DNA of 64,000 nucleotides from an uncultured Tropicimonas sp. (GTDB lineage: Bacteria; Pseudomonadota; Alphaproteobacteria; Rhodobacterales; Rhodobacteraceae), in NCBI GenBank assembly GCA_947497945.1, contig CANMIP010000001.1:186001-250000 (forward strand), in the 5' to 3' direction. The notes beneath the pieces are model-generated. The model ran no database searches and had not been told where the DNA came from. It saw nothing but the letters and a program-made list of their open reading frames with translations. This document shows, piece after piece, positions 9,383 to 18,203 of the stretch (position 1 is the stretch's first letter; each line of letters starts with the position of its first letter). Made by a program: the position numbers and the translations under genes.

Positions 9383-10857
9383 TGCCCCGCCTGAACGCTT
9401 CCGTTTCCCTGCCCGACACCGTTGCCGCACCGGGCTACACGCCCGCCGACCATGGGACAGGCATCGTCCATCTTGGGCTCGGCGCATTCTTCCGTGCCCA
9501 CCAGGCCGTCTATACCGACGACGCGCTGGCCCGCTCCGGCGGCGACTGGCGCATCCTTGGCGTCTCGCTGCGCAGCACCGCACCTGCCGAGGAGCTTGCA
9601 CCACAGGACGGCCTTTACACCCTGATCGAACGCGGCGACGGGACACCGAAGGCCCGCATTATCGGCGCGATCTCCGGTGCCGTCTCGGGCGCAACCGAGA
9701 TCGAGGCGATCCGGGCCGCGCTGGCCGCGCCGAAAACGCGGATCGTGACCCTGACCGTTACCGAGAAGGGCTACGGTATCGACCGCGCCCGGGGCGGTGC
9801 CGACGAGTCGCATCCCGCCGTCGCCGAGGACCTCGCCTCCCCCGAGGCCCCGCATGGCGTGCTCGGGCTGCTGGTCCAGGCGCTCAAACTGCGCCGTGCC
9901 GCCGGCACCGCGCCCTTCACCGTGCTGTGCTGCGACAATCTTCCGGAGAACGGCACCATGCTGCGCGCCGGCGTGGTAGATTTCGCCAATAGATGCGACC
10001 CGGAACTGGCGGACTGGATCGCCGCCGAGGTTGCCTTCCCATCCTGTATGGTCGACCGCATCACCCCCGCACGGACAGAGACGACCCTCGCCGATGCCGC
10101 TCGCCTGACCGGGCATGACGATGCAGCCGCCATCGAAACCGAACCGTTCACGCAATGGGTGATCGAGGACCGCTTCCCCGCCGGGCGACCGGACTGGGAG
10201 GCGGGCGGTGCGCTTTTCGTCGAGGATGTCGCGCCCTATGAGCAGATGAAGCTGCGCATGCTCAACGGCGCCCATTCCATGCTCGCCTATTCGGGATTCC
10301 TTGCCGGGCACCGCTATGTGCGCGACACCGTGGCCGACGATGACCTGCGCCGCCTGATCCAACGCCAGTTCTCGGCCGCCGCCGCGACGCTCGAGCCGCT
10401 TCCAGGGATCGACTTCGACTCCTACGCGCAACAGCTCCTCGAACGTTTCGCCAACCCGTCGATCGCGCATGAGACTTACCAGATCGCTATGGACGGCACG
10501 CAGAAGCTGCCACAGCGAATCCTGCAACCGGCGCTCTCGGCACTGCAATCGGGGCAGAATGTGCGCCCCTTCGCCTTCGCGACCGCCGCCTGGATGCGCT
10601 ACAGCCTCGGACGGACGGATGACGGCGAAACCTACGCGCTACGCGATCCGCTGGAGGCCGAGATCGCCGAGCGGCTGGCCAACGCGCAAACCTCAGAGAG
10701 CATTTTCAGCGCCCTGGCTGCGCTGCGCGGACTCTTCCCCGAGACGCTGATGTCAGCGCCGGAATGGCGTGGCGAAGTCATCGGAGCGCTGTCGAGCATG
10801 TTGGAGATTGGTGTTTCCGCGGCAATCCGGGCCGAGGCGGCCAGCGAATTGCCCTGA
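9379..10857 (+). CDS. uxuB: D-mannonate oxidoreductase (fructuronate reductase)
   Basis: A 492-residue NAD-dependent polyol dehydrogenase of the mannitol dehydrogenase/UxuB family. It interconverts D-fructuronate and D-mannonate, the step before UxuA. The N-terminal Rossmann region has the family GLGAFFRAHQA block, and the C-terminal domain has KLRMLNGAHSMLAYSG, the signature around the catalytic lysine and asparagine/histidine. It is translationally coupled to uxuA (ATGA). No uxaC isomerase gene is adjacent, so fructuronate must come from elsewhere or from the IdnD-like dehydrogenase at 48388 (inference). Confidence 0.93.
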   Translation: MMPRLNASVSLPDTVAAPGYTPADHGTGIVHLGLGAFFRAHQAVYTDDALARSGGDWRILGVSLRSTAPAEELAPQDGLYTLIERGDGTPKARIIGAISGAVSGATEIEAIRAALAAPKTRIVTLTVTEKGYGIDRARGGADESHPAVAEDLASPEAPHGVLGLLVQALKLRRAAGTAPFTVLCCDNLPENGTMLRAGVVDFANRCDPELADWIAAEVAFPSCMVDRITPARTETTLADAARLTGHDDAAAIETEPFTQWVIEDRFPAGRPDWEAGGALFVEDVAPYEQMKLRMLNGAHSMLAYSGFLAGHRYVRDTVADDDLRRLIQRQFSAAAATLEPLPGIDFDSYAQQLLERFANPSIAHETYQIAMDGTQKLPQRILQPALSALQSGQNVRPFAFATAAWMRYSLGRTDDGETYALRDPLEAEIAERLANAQTSESIFSALAALRGLFPETLMSAPEWRGEVIGALSSMLEIGVSAAIRAEAASELP

Positions 10858-10898
10858 CACGTTTGCGGATCGAAAGACGGTGGCTGTTTCCCTCCCCT

Positions 10899-10914
10899 GC
10901 GCCGAAACCGGCGC
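10899..10914. terminator. Hairpin between convergent genes
   Basis: A perfect 6-bp GC stem (GCGCCG / CGGCGC) with loop AAAC lies in the 80-bp gap between uxuB and the convergent gene at 10938. There is no U tract on either side, so it would be a weak or Rho-assisted terminator at best. Confidence 0.35.
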
Positions 10915-10937
10915 GGCTTGGGGAACAGACCCACTGA

Positions 10938-11879
10938 TCACATGGCGCTGCGCGCGATCAACGCGGGCAGTTCCTGCCAGGGCCGCGCGACGACCCGGGT
11001 CATCCTCTCCAGATCACCGATCTGCCGGATGACGGCCAGCATGATCAGGCGCCGCCCCGGCGTCGCCGCGGCGACCTTCTTCGGGGTCTCGGTCAGCGCC
11101 CGGCCCGGATCCGCCGCAGTCCGCACAGCCGCCTGGATCTCGCGATAGCTTTCCTCCGACTGCATCGCGTAGACATTCACATTGACGGAGACGGACATCC
11201 GCGTCTCCTTTTCGTCGGTATCTTCTCCAAAATAGCCGGATCGGTCGAACTTGATGCTGGTCGGCGCGCAGCTGCCATATTGCACCACCAGGGTGTCACA
11301 CATCTCCCGTACCCGCTCCAGCGCCGCCCGGCGGTTCTCCCGATTGTAGATCGGGTTCTCGTCATCGCTGCGCCGACCACCGCCAAGATCCACAGTTCCC
11401 GTCTGCCATCCACCGCCACGCACCAGCTTGCGCTCGCCCATGTCGAAGCCGGGCTGGTAATAGAGACGGGCGGTGATCTCGAAGCGCCCGTCGCCCCAAT
11501 CCCGGATATTGGGCGTGCCCACATCGCAGAGCTCACCGATTGTCGCGACCACGTCCTCGCAGAATTCGATCATGCGCATGGGCGCGCGCGCCGTGACGTA
11601 GAGCTTGTGGAAAACCGGATCCGGCAGGGCCTCGCCGGGTGCCAAGATATCCTCGAGCCGCACGAACTCGTAGACGAAAACGGAGTATTCCTTGGTCAGC
11701 TTCGTCGATGGCGTCCGCGCGGCCGATTTCGGCGCCCCCAGCCAACTCAGAATAGACGGTTTCGGCCCATCCGCGGTGACCATGCCGGTCTTGGCCTGGG
11801 ACGAGAGGGTGCCGCCTGCCAATAGCGGCAGCGCAACTGCCAGCAGGAACGCGATCCGCCGGATTCGTTTGAACATCAT
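10938..11879 (-). CDS. Secreted protein of unknown function
   Basis: I do not recognise this 313-residue protein. It starts with two methionines, a basic stretch (KRIRR) and a hydrophobic core ending SSQA-K around residues 29-30, a convincing Sec signal peptide. The mature part has four cysteines in two pairs (FCED...LCDV and MCDT...GSCAP), so periplasmic disulphides are likely. It has no transmembrane anchor after the signal. The start overlaps the stop of the upstream membrane protein gene by four bases (ATGA), so the two are co-translated and probably work together at the envelope. Confidence 0.75.
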   Translation of the reverse strand: MMFKRIRRIAFLLAVALPLLAGGTLSSQAKTGMVTADGPKPSILSWLGAPKSAARTPSTKLTKEYSVFVYEFVRLEDILAPGEALPDPVFHKLYVTARAPMRMIEFCEDVVATIGELCDVGTPNIRDWGDGRFEITARLYYQPGFDMGERKLVRGGGWQTGTVDLGGGRRSDDENPIYNRENRRAALERVREMCDTLVVQYGSCAPTSIKFDRSGYFGEDTDEKETRMSVSVNVNVYAMQSEESYREIQAAVRTAADPGRALTETPKKVAAATPGRRLIMLAVIRQIGDLERMTRVVARPWQELPALIARSAM

Positions 11880-13252
11880 TGCTGTGCCCTCCTCGGCGCC
11901 GGGTTGAGGCGTGACAGGTCGCCTCCAAGCGCCGCCGTCAACCGATCCATATGGATCGCTTCGATCCCCGCGGCCCGGTGCGCCGCGTCTCCGACAACGA
12001 TATGATCCTCAAGCGGGATCCAGGCCGGACGTTCCTGCAACGGGACATAGGCGAAAGGCGTTTCCGGGAGCGGCCCGACCAGCACATACGACGCCTCATA
12101 TGCGGCGACCACGCCATCCGTCGCAGACCGTCCGAAACTCCGGGTAAACCACTCGTCGAAACGGGCGTGCCCATGTGTGAAAGTATGGATCCGGTTCACG
12201 AAAAGCATGTTCTGATCTTGCGCCTTCTGCCAGCTGAGCCAATGCTCCTGCGGCTTGCGCCAAGGGCTGATGAAACAGTCGTTTTCCGGCACCTCACCGC
12301 TGTAATTCACCCGAATCGACTCGAAATCCGCCTTGGAGACGAAATCACCCGTCCGCATCGCCTGCACCGAGAGCGTCTCCGTTCCGACCGAAACCGCCGA
12401 GCCGCCCGGCGAGATCATCAGCACATGCGCGATCTCGACCCCGGGTGCTGGTTGCAGGTTCCACAGGATCGCGCCGCTCAGGTTCTGCAGAACGACATAT
12501 TGCGGCGCAGACCGGTCGGTCAGGAACACATCCACCGTCTTCATCACCGGGGACAGCCGACCGCCCCTGTCATAGGCCTTGCCCGGTCCGATCTCCGCCT
12601 CGACATTGCGCAACAGGCGTTCGGCCAGTGCCGTATCCGAGAAGGACTGGATACCAACCTCGCGCGCGCCCTGGTCGATGCGGATATTGGCGAGGGACTC
12701 CCCGGCGCCAAGCGCGCGCGGAACGCAGCTTTCCTCTGGCAGGATCGTCGTGACAGAGGCCGGAAAGTCATCCGGGGTGGAGGCGCGGAAACCGCTGACC
12801 ACCCCATCGATCGGCACATCTCCGTAACCGGCGGTTGCCACCAGCGGCGAGCGCAGGATGCGGCCGTCCTCCGAGTACTCGAGTGGCGCTTTCGGTTCCT
12901 CCGATTTGTTCGGCATCAGGCTGACAGGCTGGCTGATCGCCTGGACGCTGGCCTTCGCCGCCAGCGTTGCTTCGCGACCGATGTCCGAGAGCGAGGCAAC
13001 ATCGAAGGGCAGGTCATCGCGCAGGACATAGGCCGCCGTCACGCCGACAAACCCCATGAATGCCATCAGCGCCAACATCACGCCGCCCGCCCCCACGGAT
13101 CGCTGGGGTGCGGACCGAATCGCCTTGTCCTCGGGCAGGTTGGAAAAATCGGGCAGCCGGGGCGGAGTGTAGCCGGGATTCGCGGCGCGCCGCTTTGCCT
13201 CGATCCGGCGCAGGCGCTCCGCGAAGTCGTTATTCGTTCGGTCGCTGGACAT
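11876..13252 (-). CDS. Single-pass membrane protein of unknown function
   Basis: I do not recognise this 458-residue protein. A charged cytosolic tail of about 50 residues, with a KR-rich helix, is followed by one transmembrane helix (about 54-76) and a large periplasmic domain of roughly 380 residues (type II topology). The periplasmic part contains conserved-looking tryptophans and two cysteines, but no catalytic motif I can name. It is the first gene of a two-gene operon with the secreted protein at 10938. A lytic transglycosylase gene starts 163 bp away in the opposite direction, which hints at a cell-wall or envelope setting but does not prove it. Confidence 0.78.
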   Translation of the reverse strand: MSSDRTNNDFAERLRRIEAKRRAANPGYTPPRLPDFSNLPEDKAIRSAPQRSVGAGGVMLALMAFMGFVGVTAAYVLRDDLPFDVASLSDIGREATLAAKASVQAISQPVSLMPNKSEEPKAPLEYSEDGRILRSPLVATAGYGDVPIDGVVSGFRASTPDDFPASVTTILPEESCVPRALGAGESLANIRIDQGAREVGIQSFSDTALAERLLRNVEAEIGPGKAYDRGGRLSPVMKTVDVFLTDRSAPQYVVLQNLSGAILWNLQPAPGVEIAHVLMISPGGSAVSVGTETLSVQAMRTGDFVSKADFESIRVNYSGEVPENDCFISPWRKPQEHWLSWQKAQDQNMLFVNRIHTFTHGHARFDEWFTRSFGRSATDGVVAAYEASYVLVGPLPETPFAYVPLQERPAWIPLEDHIVVGDAAHRAAGIEAIHMDRLTAALGGDLSRLNPAPRRAQQ

Positions 13253-13414
13253 AACTCTAACCTCGAATTCCCGGCGGTCAGTCTAATGCGCAGTTGGTCA
13301 ACAATGTGGCTGAAGCAGGGAGATCGTCTGCTATTCGGAACCGGCGATGAGGCGCGACAGCCGCGGGGTCAACGTCTAGGATACAGGCAAACGACCCTGA
13401 TCAGGACTGCGCCC

Positions 13415-14656
13415 GTGCTTCGTATCTCATTGATTTTTCTCCTGTGTCTTTCTGTTTTCAGCTCTTCCGCCAACGCACAGGACCGGGCGGATGTCGAAAG
13501 ACAGTTCCAGGGATGGTTGGAGAAAACCGTCTGGCCGCAGGCCCGGGCGCAATCTGTGTCACGTCGGACGTTCGAGCAGGCCTTTGCCGGGGTCTCCCTC
13601 AACTGGAAGCTGCCCGACCTCGTCCCCCCAGGGACGAAACCGGTCACGCCGAAGGCTCAACGACAGGCTGAATTCAGCGCGCCGGCAAAGTATTTCAGCC
13701 GGAACTCGATCGACGGGGCGACCTCTGTTGGTCGGAAAATGGCACGGCGGCATGCCTCGAGCCTCGCGGCAACCGAACGTAAGACAGGCGTCCCCGGCCA
13801 TATCATCCTTGGCATATGGGGTCGCGAAAGCGCCTATGGGCGGGTCGACATTCCGCATGACGCTTTCGAAGTGCTTGGAACAAAAGGATTCATCAGCACG
13901 CGCGCCGCCTATTTCACCGAAGAATTGATCGCCGCGCTCAAGATCGCCGAGGCTGGCCATGTCCCAGCCGATGCGATGAAGAGCAGCTGGGCCGGCGCTT
14001 TGGGCCAGCCACAATTCATGCCGTCCAACTTCCTGAAATACGCGGCAGACGGCAACGGCGACGGACGGGCCGATATCTGGGGTTCGGAGGCAGACACGAT
14101 TGCCTCGATCGGGCGATACCTCGACGCGCATGGCTGGAAACCCGGCCGCGACTGGGGATTCGAAGTGCGGGTGCCGGACAAGGTCTCCTGCACGCTTGAG
14201 GGCCCAGACCAAGGACGCCGCATCCGGGATTGGGAAGCGATGGGAATCGTTCGCGTGTCCGGCCGTCCGTTCCCGGCGGCTGAACGCAAGAGCGAAGGGT
14301 TCCTGCTGATGCCCGCCGGGCGCCACGGACCCGCCTTCATTGTCACGCCGAACTTCTACGTGTTGAAGGACTACAACATGAGCGATCTCTACGCGCTGTT
14401 CGTAGGCCATGTCGGCGATCGGATCGCCTTCGGCTCCGGCGACTTCTCGGTTCCCTGGGGAGAGGTGGGAGGGCTCTACCGATCCGATGTCGCCCGACTC
14501 CAGGCGATACTGGTCGAAGATGGGCATGATGTCGGCGGCGTGGACGGGTTGGCGGGCTTCAAGACACGGAGGTCGATCGGCCGCTGGCAGGAAGCCCATG
14601 GCCAGGCCGCAACCTGCTTTCCAAGTGCGAGCCTGAACAGGGCGATCACCCGCTGA
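13415..14656 (+). CDS. Lytic murein transglycosylase (MltB-type) with PG-binding domain
   Basis: A 413-residue secreted enzyme that cleaves peptidoglycan glycan strands. The GTG at 13415 gives a compact signal peptide (LRISLIFLLC... ending SANA-Q); an ATG further upstream would bury it. The catalytic domain spans about residues 35-330 with the catalytic glutamate E138 in WGRESAYG and the GALGQPQFMPS block typical of MltB. Residues about 345-410 form a peptidoglycan_binding_1 module (LQAILVEDGHDVGGVDGLAG). No lipobox cysteine follows the signal, so it is soluble in the periplasm, unlike E. coli MltB. Confidence 0.9.
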   Translation: MLRISLIFLLCLSVFSSSANAQDRADVERQFQGWLEKTVWPQARAQSVSRRTFEQAFAGVSLNWKLPDLVPPGTKPVTPKAQRQAEFSAPAKYFSRNSIDGATSVGRKMARRHASSLAATERKTGVPGHIILGIWGRESAYGRVDIPHDAFEVLGTKGFISTRAAYFTEELIAALKIAEAGHVPADAMKSSWAGALGQPQFMPSNFLKYAADGNGDGRADIWGSEADTIASIGRYLDAHGWKPGRDWGFEVRVPDKVSCTLEGPDQGRRIRDWEAMGIVRVSGRPFPAAERKSEGFLLMPAGRHGPAFIVTPNFYVLKDYNMSDLYALFVGHVGDRIAFGSGDFSVPWGEVGGLYRSDVARLQAILVEDGHDVGGVDGLAGFKTRRSIGRWQEAHGQAATCFPSASLNRAITR

Positions 14657-14699
14657 AAGACCTTTCCGGCGGGCGCAGATCCGAATCGATGGGTTTGGG

Positions 14700-16028
14700 T
14701 CAGCCGGAACCCCGCCGCATGAGAATCTCCGACAGCCGGGAAAAGGCGCCTTCGGGTCCCTCGGGAGAGTTCTCCGAGAGGAAAGCATCCAGCAACGGAT
14801 AGACCTGCATCGCCGCGTCGATCTCCGGATCGCTGCCGGAGGCATAGAGCCCTGCCTGAATCATGACTTCGGCGCGATCATATGCACCAAGACGCTGCCG
14901 CGCCACGCGGATCAGCGTGTTCTCGTCCTTGGTTGCGGCCGAGGGCAAGCTTCGCGAGACAGAGCGCAACAGGTCGACGGCGGGGAAACGTCCGCGTTCC
15001 GCGATCTGGCGATCCAACACGATATGACCATCCAGGACGCCGCGCAGGATATCTGCAATCGGCTCGTCCATGTCGGATCCGGCGACGAGCACGGTGAAGA
15101 CGGCCGTGATGTCGCCGCCGCATTCCACATCTCCCGGGCCCGCGCGTTCCGCCAGCGCCATGATCTGATGTGCGGTGGACGGCGGGAAGCCGCGAAGAGA
15201 GGAGGACTCGCCGGATGCGAGCGCAACTTCGCGATGCGCTTCGGCAAAGCGTGTTACCGAGTCGGCAAGGAAGAGAACGTGCCGCCCCTGATCGCGGAAA
15301 TGCTCGGCAATGGACATGGCAGTCCACATCGCGCGACGGCGGGTCAGCGGCGGTTGATCCGAGGTCGCCGCGACGACAATGGATTTCTTCATGCCTTCCG
15401 GTCCGAGATTCGATTCAACGAACTCCCGAACCTCGCGCCCGCGCTCACCGACAAGCGCCACAACGGCCACGTCGCAATCGACTTCCCGGGTCAGGTTGCC
15501 CAGCAGCGTGGACTTGCCAACGCCTGAACCAGAGAAGATGCCGACCCTCTGGCCCCGTACCAGCGGCAGCATGGTGTCGAACACCGCAAGCCCCGTGGAG
15601 AGCCGCTCACCAAGCGCACGGCGGCGCGTTGCAACGGGCGGCTTTGCGCGCAAGGGGCGCTCGGTGAGGCCTCGGCCGAGGCTGCGTCCGTCCAGGGACT
15701 GACCGTAGGGATCGACGATTCGACCGATCCAGTGATCGGACGGTGCGATGACCGGCGCCCCTTTCAGAATTGCGGGATCGCCGATTCGAACGCCCTCCCC
15801 CGACCCGTCCGGCAGCACCGAGACGCCCTCTTCCGAAACATTGACCACTTCGCCCCGCAAGGCGCCATTGCGCGTTTCAAGCCGAACATGGTCCCCCAGG
15901 GCCGCCTCCATATGAAGCCCGCCAATCATCATGATTCCATGGCCCGCCGCCACGACACGGCCGACAGGTCGTACCGGTGTCATGGTGCGAACTTCGCAGG
16001 CGAGGGTCTCTAGGCTTCTGCCGTTCAT
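14700..16028 (-). CDS. fliI: Flagellum-specific ATPase FliI
   Basis: A 442-residue F1-beta-like ATPase that energises unfolding and delivery of substrates to the flagellar type III export gate, with FliH and FliJ. The Walker A motif is GSGVGKSTLL; the family block ALVGERGREVREF and Walker B-type VLFLADSVTRF are present. The start is the ATG at 16028 (MNGRSLET) with AAAGGGAAC upstream. The open frame continues much further, but that part would overlap flgB. It is divergent from flgB across an 81-bp gap containing a CtrA-like box. fliJ is not adjacent. Confidence 0.94.
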   Translation of the reverse strand: MNGRSLETLACEVRTMTPVRPVGRVVAAGHGIMMIGGLHMEAALGDHVRLETRNGALRGEVVNVSEEGVSVLPDGSGEGVRIGDPAILKGAPVIAPSDHWIGRIVDPYGQSLDGRSLGRGLTERPLRAKPPVATRRRALGERLSTGLAVFDTMLPLVRGQRVGIFSGSGVGKSTLLGNLTREVDCDVAVVALVGERGREVREFVESNLGPEGMKKSIVVAATSDQPPLTRRRAMWTAMSIAEHFRDQGRHVLFLADSVTRFAEAHREVALASGESSSLRGFPPSTAHQIMALAERAGPGDVECGGDITAVFTVLVAGSDMDEPIADILRGVLDGHIVLDRQIAERGRFPAVDLLRSVSRSLPSAATKDENTLIRVARQRLGAYDRAEVMIQAGLYASGSDPEIDAAMQVYPLLDAFLSENSPEGPEGAFSRLSEILMRRGSG

Positions 16029-16074
16029 GCTGTGTTCCCTTTTTGGTCGCACACCGTTTCTAAAGGAATCGGGG

Positions 16075-16089
16075 TTAAGCCAAGGTTGA
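16075..16089 (+). promoter_or_regulatory. CtrA-like box between fliI and flgB
   Basis: TTAA-N7-TTGA matches seven of eight bases of the alphaproteobacterial CtrA consensus TTAA-N7-TTAA. It sits 20 bp before the flgB ATG in the fliI/flgB divergent gap. CtrA controls early flagellar operons in Caulobacter and in several Rhodobacterales. Confidence 0.5.
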
Positions 16090-16109
16090 AACCCGTGGGA
16101 GAAACCCCG

Positions 16110-16496
16110 ATGACTGACAGAATCGAATTGCTGAGCATGGCGCAGAAGCTGGCGGAACACGCCGCGGCGCGTCAGTCTGTCGTTGCGAAGAATATCGCCA
16201 ATGTCGATACACCCGGCTTCAAGCGGCTGGATCTTCCGAGTTTTGCCGAGACCTACGAGACCACCCGTGGCGACAGCTCCATGCGCGCCACACGTCCGGG
16301 GCATTTCGGCACCATGTCCGACACGCCGCAACTGAAAGCGCGCGTGCAGGACGGCGGAACCGTCAAACCAAATGGCAACAATGTCTCGCTCGAAGAAGAG
16401 ATCCTGACTTCCGCCGAAGTCCGCCAGCAACATGACATGGCAATTTCCATCTATCAGAGCGGGCTCGGCATCATGCGTGCCAGCCTTGGCCGCTAA
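16110..16496 (+). CDS. flgB: Flagellar proximal rod protein FlgB
   Basis: A 128-residue subunit of the proximal flagellar rod in the periplasm, exported through the flagellar type III system. The N-terminal signature VVAKNIANVDTPGFKR is the flagellar basal-body rod motif. Charged and hydrophobic heptads at the C terminus (MAISIYQSGLGIMRASL) form the rod coiled coil. The start at 16110 has GGGAGAA before it. It is the first gene of a nine-gene operon that runs to fliL. Confidence 0.92.
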   Translation: MTDRIELLSMAQKLAEHAAARQSVVAKNIANVDTPGFKRLDLPSFAETYETTRGDSSMRATRPGHFGTMSDTPQLKARVQDGGTVKPNGNNVSLEEEILTSAEVRQQHDMAISIYQSGLGIMRASLGR

Positions 16497-16507
16497 GGAG
16501 AATCCTG

Positions 16508-16900
16508 ATGAGCGACCTGCTGAATACGCTTTCCCTTTCCGCGAGCGGAATGAAGGCACAATCGACCCGGCTGCGGCACATCTCGGAGAACATCTCCAAT
16601 GTCGACACGCCCGGCTATCACCGCAAGACCGTCGCCTTCGAGCCGCTTCAGAGCGGATCGCGGGATATGGGGCATGTCGTGACCGGCCCGGTGCAACTCA
16701 GCAACAGCCAGCTGGAGCGCGTCTACGACCCTGCCCACCCGATGGCTGACGCAACCGGCTATTTCGATGGATCCAATGTCGACCTGGTGGTCGAGATTGC
16801 GGACGCCAGACAGGCGCAACGAAGCTACGAGGCGAACCTCAAGATGTTCGACCAGGCCAGGCAGATGACCTCGAGCCTGTTCGAATTGCTCAGGAAATAA
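16508..16900 (+). CDS. flgC: Flagellar proximal rod protein FlgC
   Basis: The protein has 130 residues and pairs with FlgB in the proximal rod. It contains the rod signature HISENISNVDTPGYHRK and the C-terminal DGSNVDLVVEIADARQAQRSYEANL, with the conserved NVD...E motif. An AAGGAG ribosome site lies within the 11-bp gap after flgB. Confidence 0.94.
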   Translation: MSDLLNTLSLSASGMKAQSTRLRHISENISNVDTPGYHRKTVAFEPLQSGSRDMGHVVTGPVQLSNSQLERVYDPAHPMADATGYFDGSNVDLVVEIADARQAQRSYEANLKMFDQARQMTSSLFELLRK

Positions 16901-16911
16901 AGGAGTCCAGA

Positions 16912-17202
16912 ATGGAAATCCGTGCAACCAGTGCCGAACGCGGCTACCAGGCGGCAAAGCCCGCCCTCGCTCCGAATGCAAGTCCCGGGAATTCGGGCGA
17001 CCGCTTCCAACTCGCGGCGGAAAACTTCGCCGCGAGCCTGCAGCAGACCGAGGGAACCGCAAAAGCGGCGATGGTCGGCAAAGCCGATCCCCATGCTCTG
17101 GTCATGGCCCTGACCCAGACCGAGCTCGCGGTGGAGACCGCGTCGACCCTGCGCGACAAGGTCGTCGAGGCTTACCAGGAAATCATGCGGATGCCGGTCT
17201 GA
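16912..17202 (+). CDS. fliE: Flagellar hook-basal body adaptor FliE
   Basis: A 96-residue protein that joins the MS ring to the rod. The N terminus is variable. The C-terminal half has the family pattern (DPHALVMALTQTELAVETASTLRDKVVEAYQEIMRMPV). The flgB-flgC-fliE order is the classic arrangement. An AAGGAG site precedes the ATG. Confidence 0.93.
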   Translation: MEIRATSAERGYQAAKPALAPNASPGNSGDRFQLAAENFAASLQQTEGTAKAAMVGKADPHALVMALTQTELAVETASTLRDKVVEAYQEIMRMPV

Positions 17203-17206
17203 TCCC

Positions 17207-17473
17207 ATGAATGAGGTCATCTACTTCGATACGATGCGCGAAGGGCTCTGGACGGCGGTGATGATCGCCTTTCCGATCCTGGCCGTCGCTCTGGCTGCCG
17301 GTCTCACAGTCGGCCTCTTTCAGGCACTGACCTCGATTCAGGAAATGACGCTGACATTCGTTCCCAAATTGCTGGCGATCGTCACGGTGTTCTGGCTGTC
17401 GATGAATTACATGACCGAGACGCTGGTGAGTTTCTTTACATCGCGGATCATTCCGCTCGTTGTTGGAGTTTAG
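17207..17473 (+). CDS. fliQ: Flagellar export gate protein FliQ
   Basis: A small 88-residue inner-membrane protein with two transmembrane hairpin helices, part of the FliP-FliQ-FliR export gate. The conserved stretch GLFQALTSIQEMTLTFVPKL is intact. It lies 4 bp after fliE and 4 bp before flgF, inside the rod operon. Its gate partner fliP is 29 kb away in this window and fliR is not present. Confidence 0.95.
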   Translation: MNEVIYFDTMREGLWTAVMIAFPILAVALAAGLTVGLFQALTSIQEMTLTFVPKLLAIVTVFWLSMNYMTETLVSFFTSRIIPLVVGV

Positions 17474-17477
17474 AGCC

Positions 17478-18191
17478 ATGAGCACAGGATATGTGACGCT
17501 TTCACGCCAGTCAGGCCTCCTCAACGAGATGCAGTCGATCGCGAACAATATCGCGAACATGTCGACGACCGGCTTCCGGCGCGAGGGCGTGGTCTTCTCC
17601 GAATTCATCAAGAGCGGCGGGACACCAGATCAATCCGTCTCTCTCGCGGCCGCACGCGGTCGCCATCTCGACCTGACGCAAGGAACCCTGGAACCGACGG
17701 GCGGGACCTTTGATCTGGCCATCGAAGGGGACGGCTTCTTCATGGTCGGCACCGAGCAGGGCGAACGCCTGACCCGCGCGGGCAGTTTCGTTCCCGGTGA
17801 TACTGGCGACCTGATGACCCCGGATGGCAATCTCGTCCTCGATGATGGTGGCGCGCCGATCTTCATTCCACCCGATGTCAGCAATGTCGCAATCGCGACC
17901 GATGGCACGGTCAGCGCAGAAGGGCGTCCACTTGCTCGGATTGGCGTCGTCGTCCCGACCGATCCTGCGGGCCTGACCCGGGAGGGTTCCACCCTGTTCT
18001 CCGCACCGGACGGTTTCGAACCCGTCGAATCTCCGCGGGTGCTTCAGGGATTTGTGGAAGGATCCAACGTGAACCCGGTGGTCGAGGTCGCACGGATGAT
18101 CGAGGTGCAACGCACCTACGAACTCGGCCAGTCTTTCTCTGAAAAAGAAGGACAACGCATTTCGAGCCTCATCGACATGCTTTCAAGATAA
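17478..18191 (+). CDS. flgF: Flagellar rod protein FlgF
   Basis: A 237-residue distal-rod protein. The N-terminal rod motif is NNIANMSTTGFRREGV, the central domain is DLAIEGDGFFMV, and the C terminus is FVEGSNVNPVVEVARMIEVQRTYELGQ. It is followed by flgG after 12 bp. I take the ATG at 17478 as the start; a frame extending back to 17460 would overlap fliQ. Confidence 0.93.
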   Translation: MSTGYVTLSRQSGLLNEMQSIANNIANMSTTGFRREGVVFSEFIKSGGTPDQSVSLAAARGRHLDLTQGTLEPTGGTFDLAIEGDGFFMVGTEQGERLTRAGSFVPGDTGDLMTPDGNLVLDDGGAPIFIPPDVSNVAIATDGTVSAEGRPLARIGVVVPTDPAGLTREGSTLFSAPDGFEPVESPRVLQGFVEGSNVNPVVEVARMIEVQRTYELGQSFSEKEGQRISSLIDMLSR

Positions 18192-18203
18192 CTGGGGACC
18201 GCA

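Noticed and set aside
11951-13414. 900-residue open frame running into the lytic transglycosylase
   Set aside because: The first 480 codons are antisense to the membrane protein gene. The GTG at 13415 gives a proper signal peptide.
16029-16559. N-terminal extension of FliI through flgB
   Set aside because: The open frame continues, but flgB is unmistakable on the other strand and the ATG at 16028 gives a normal FliI length.
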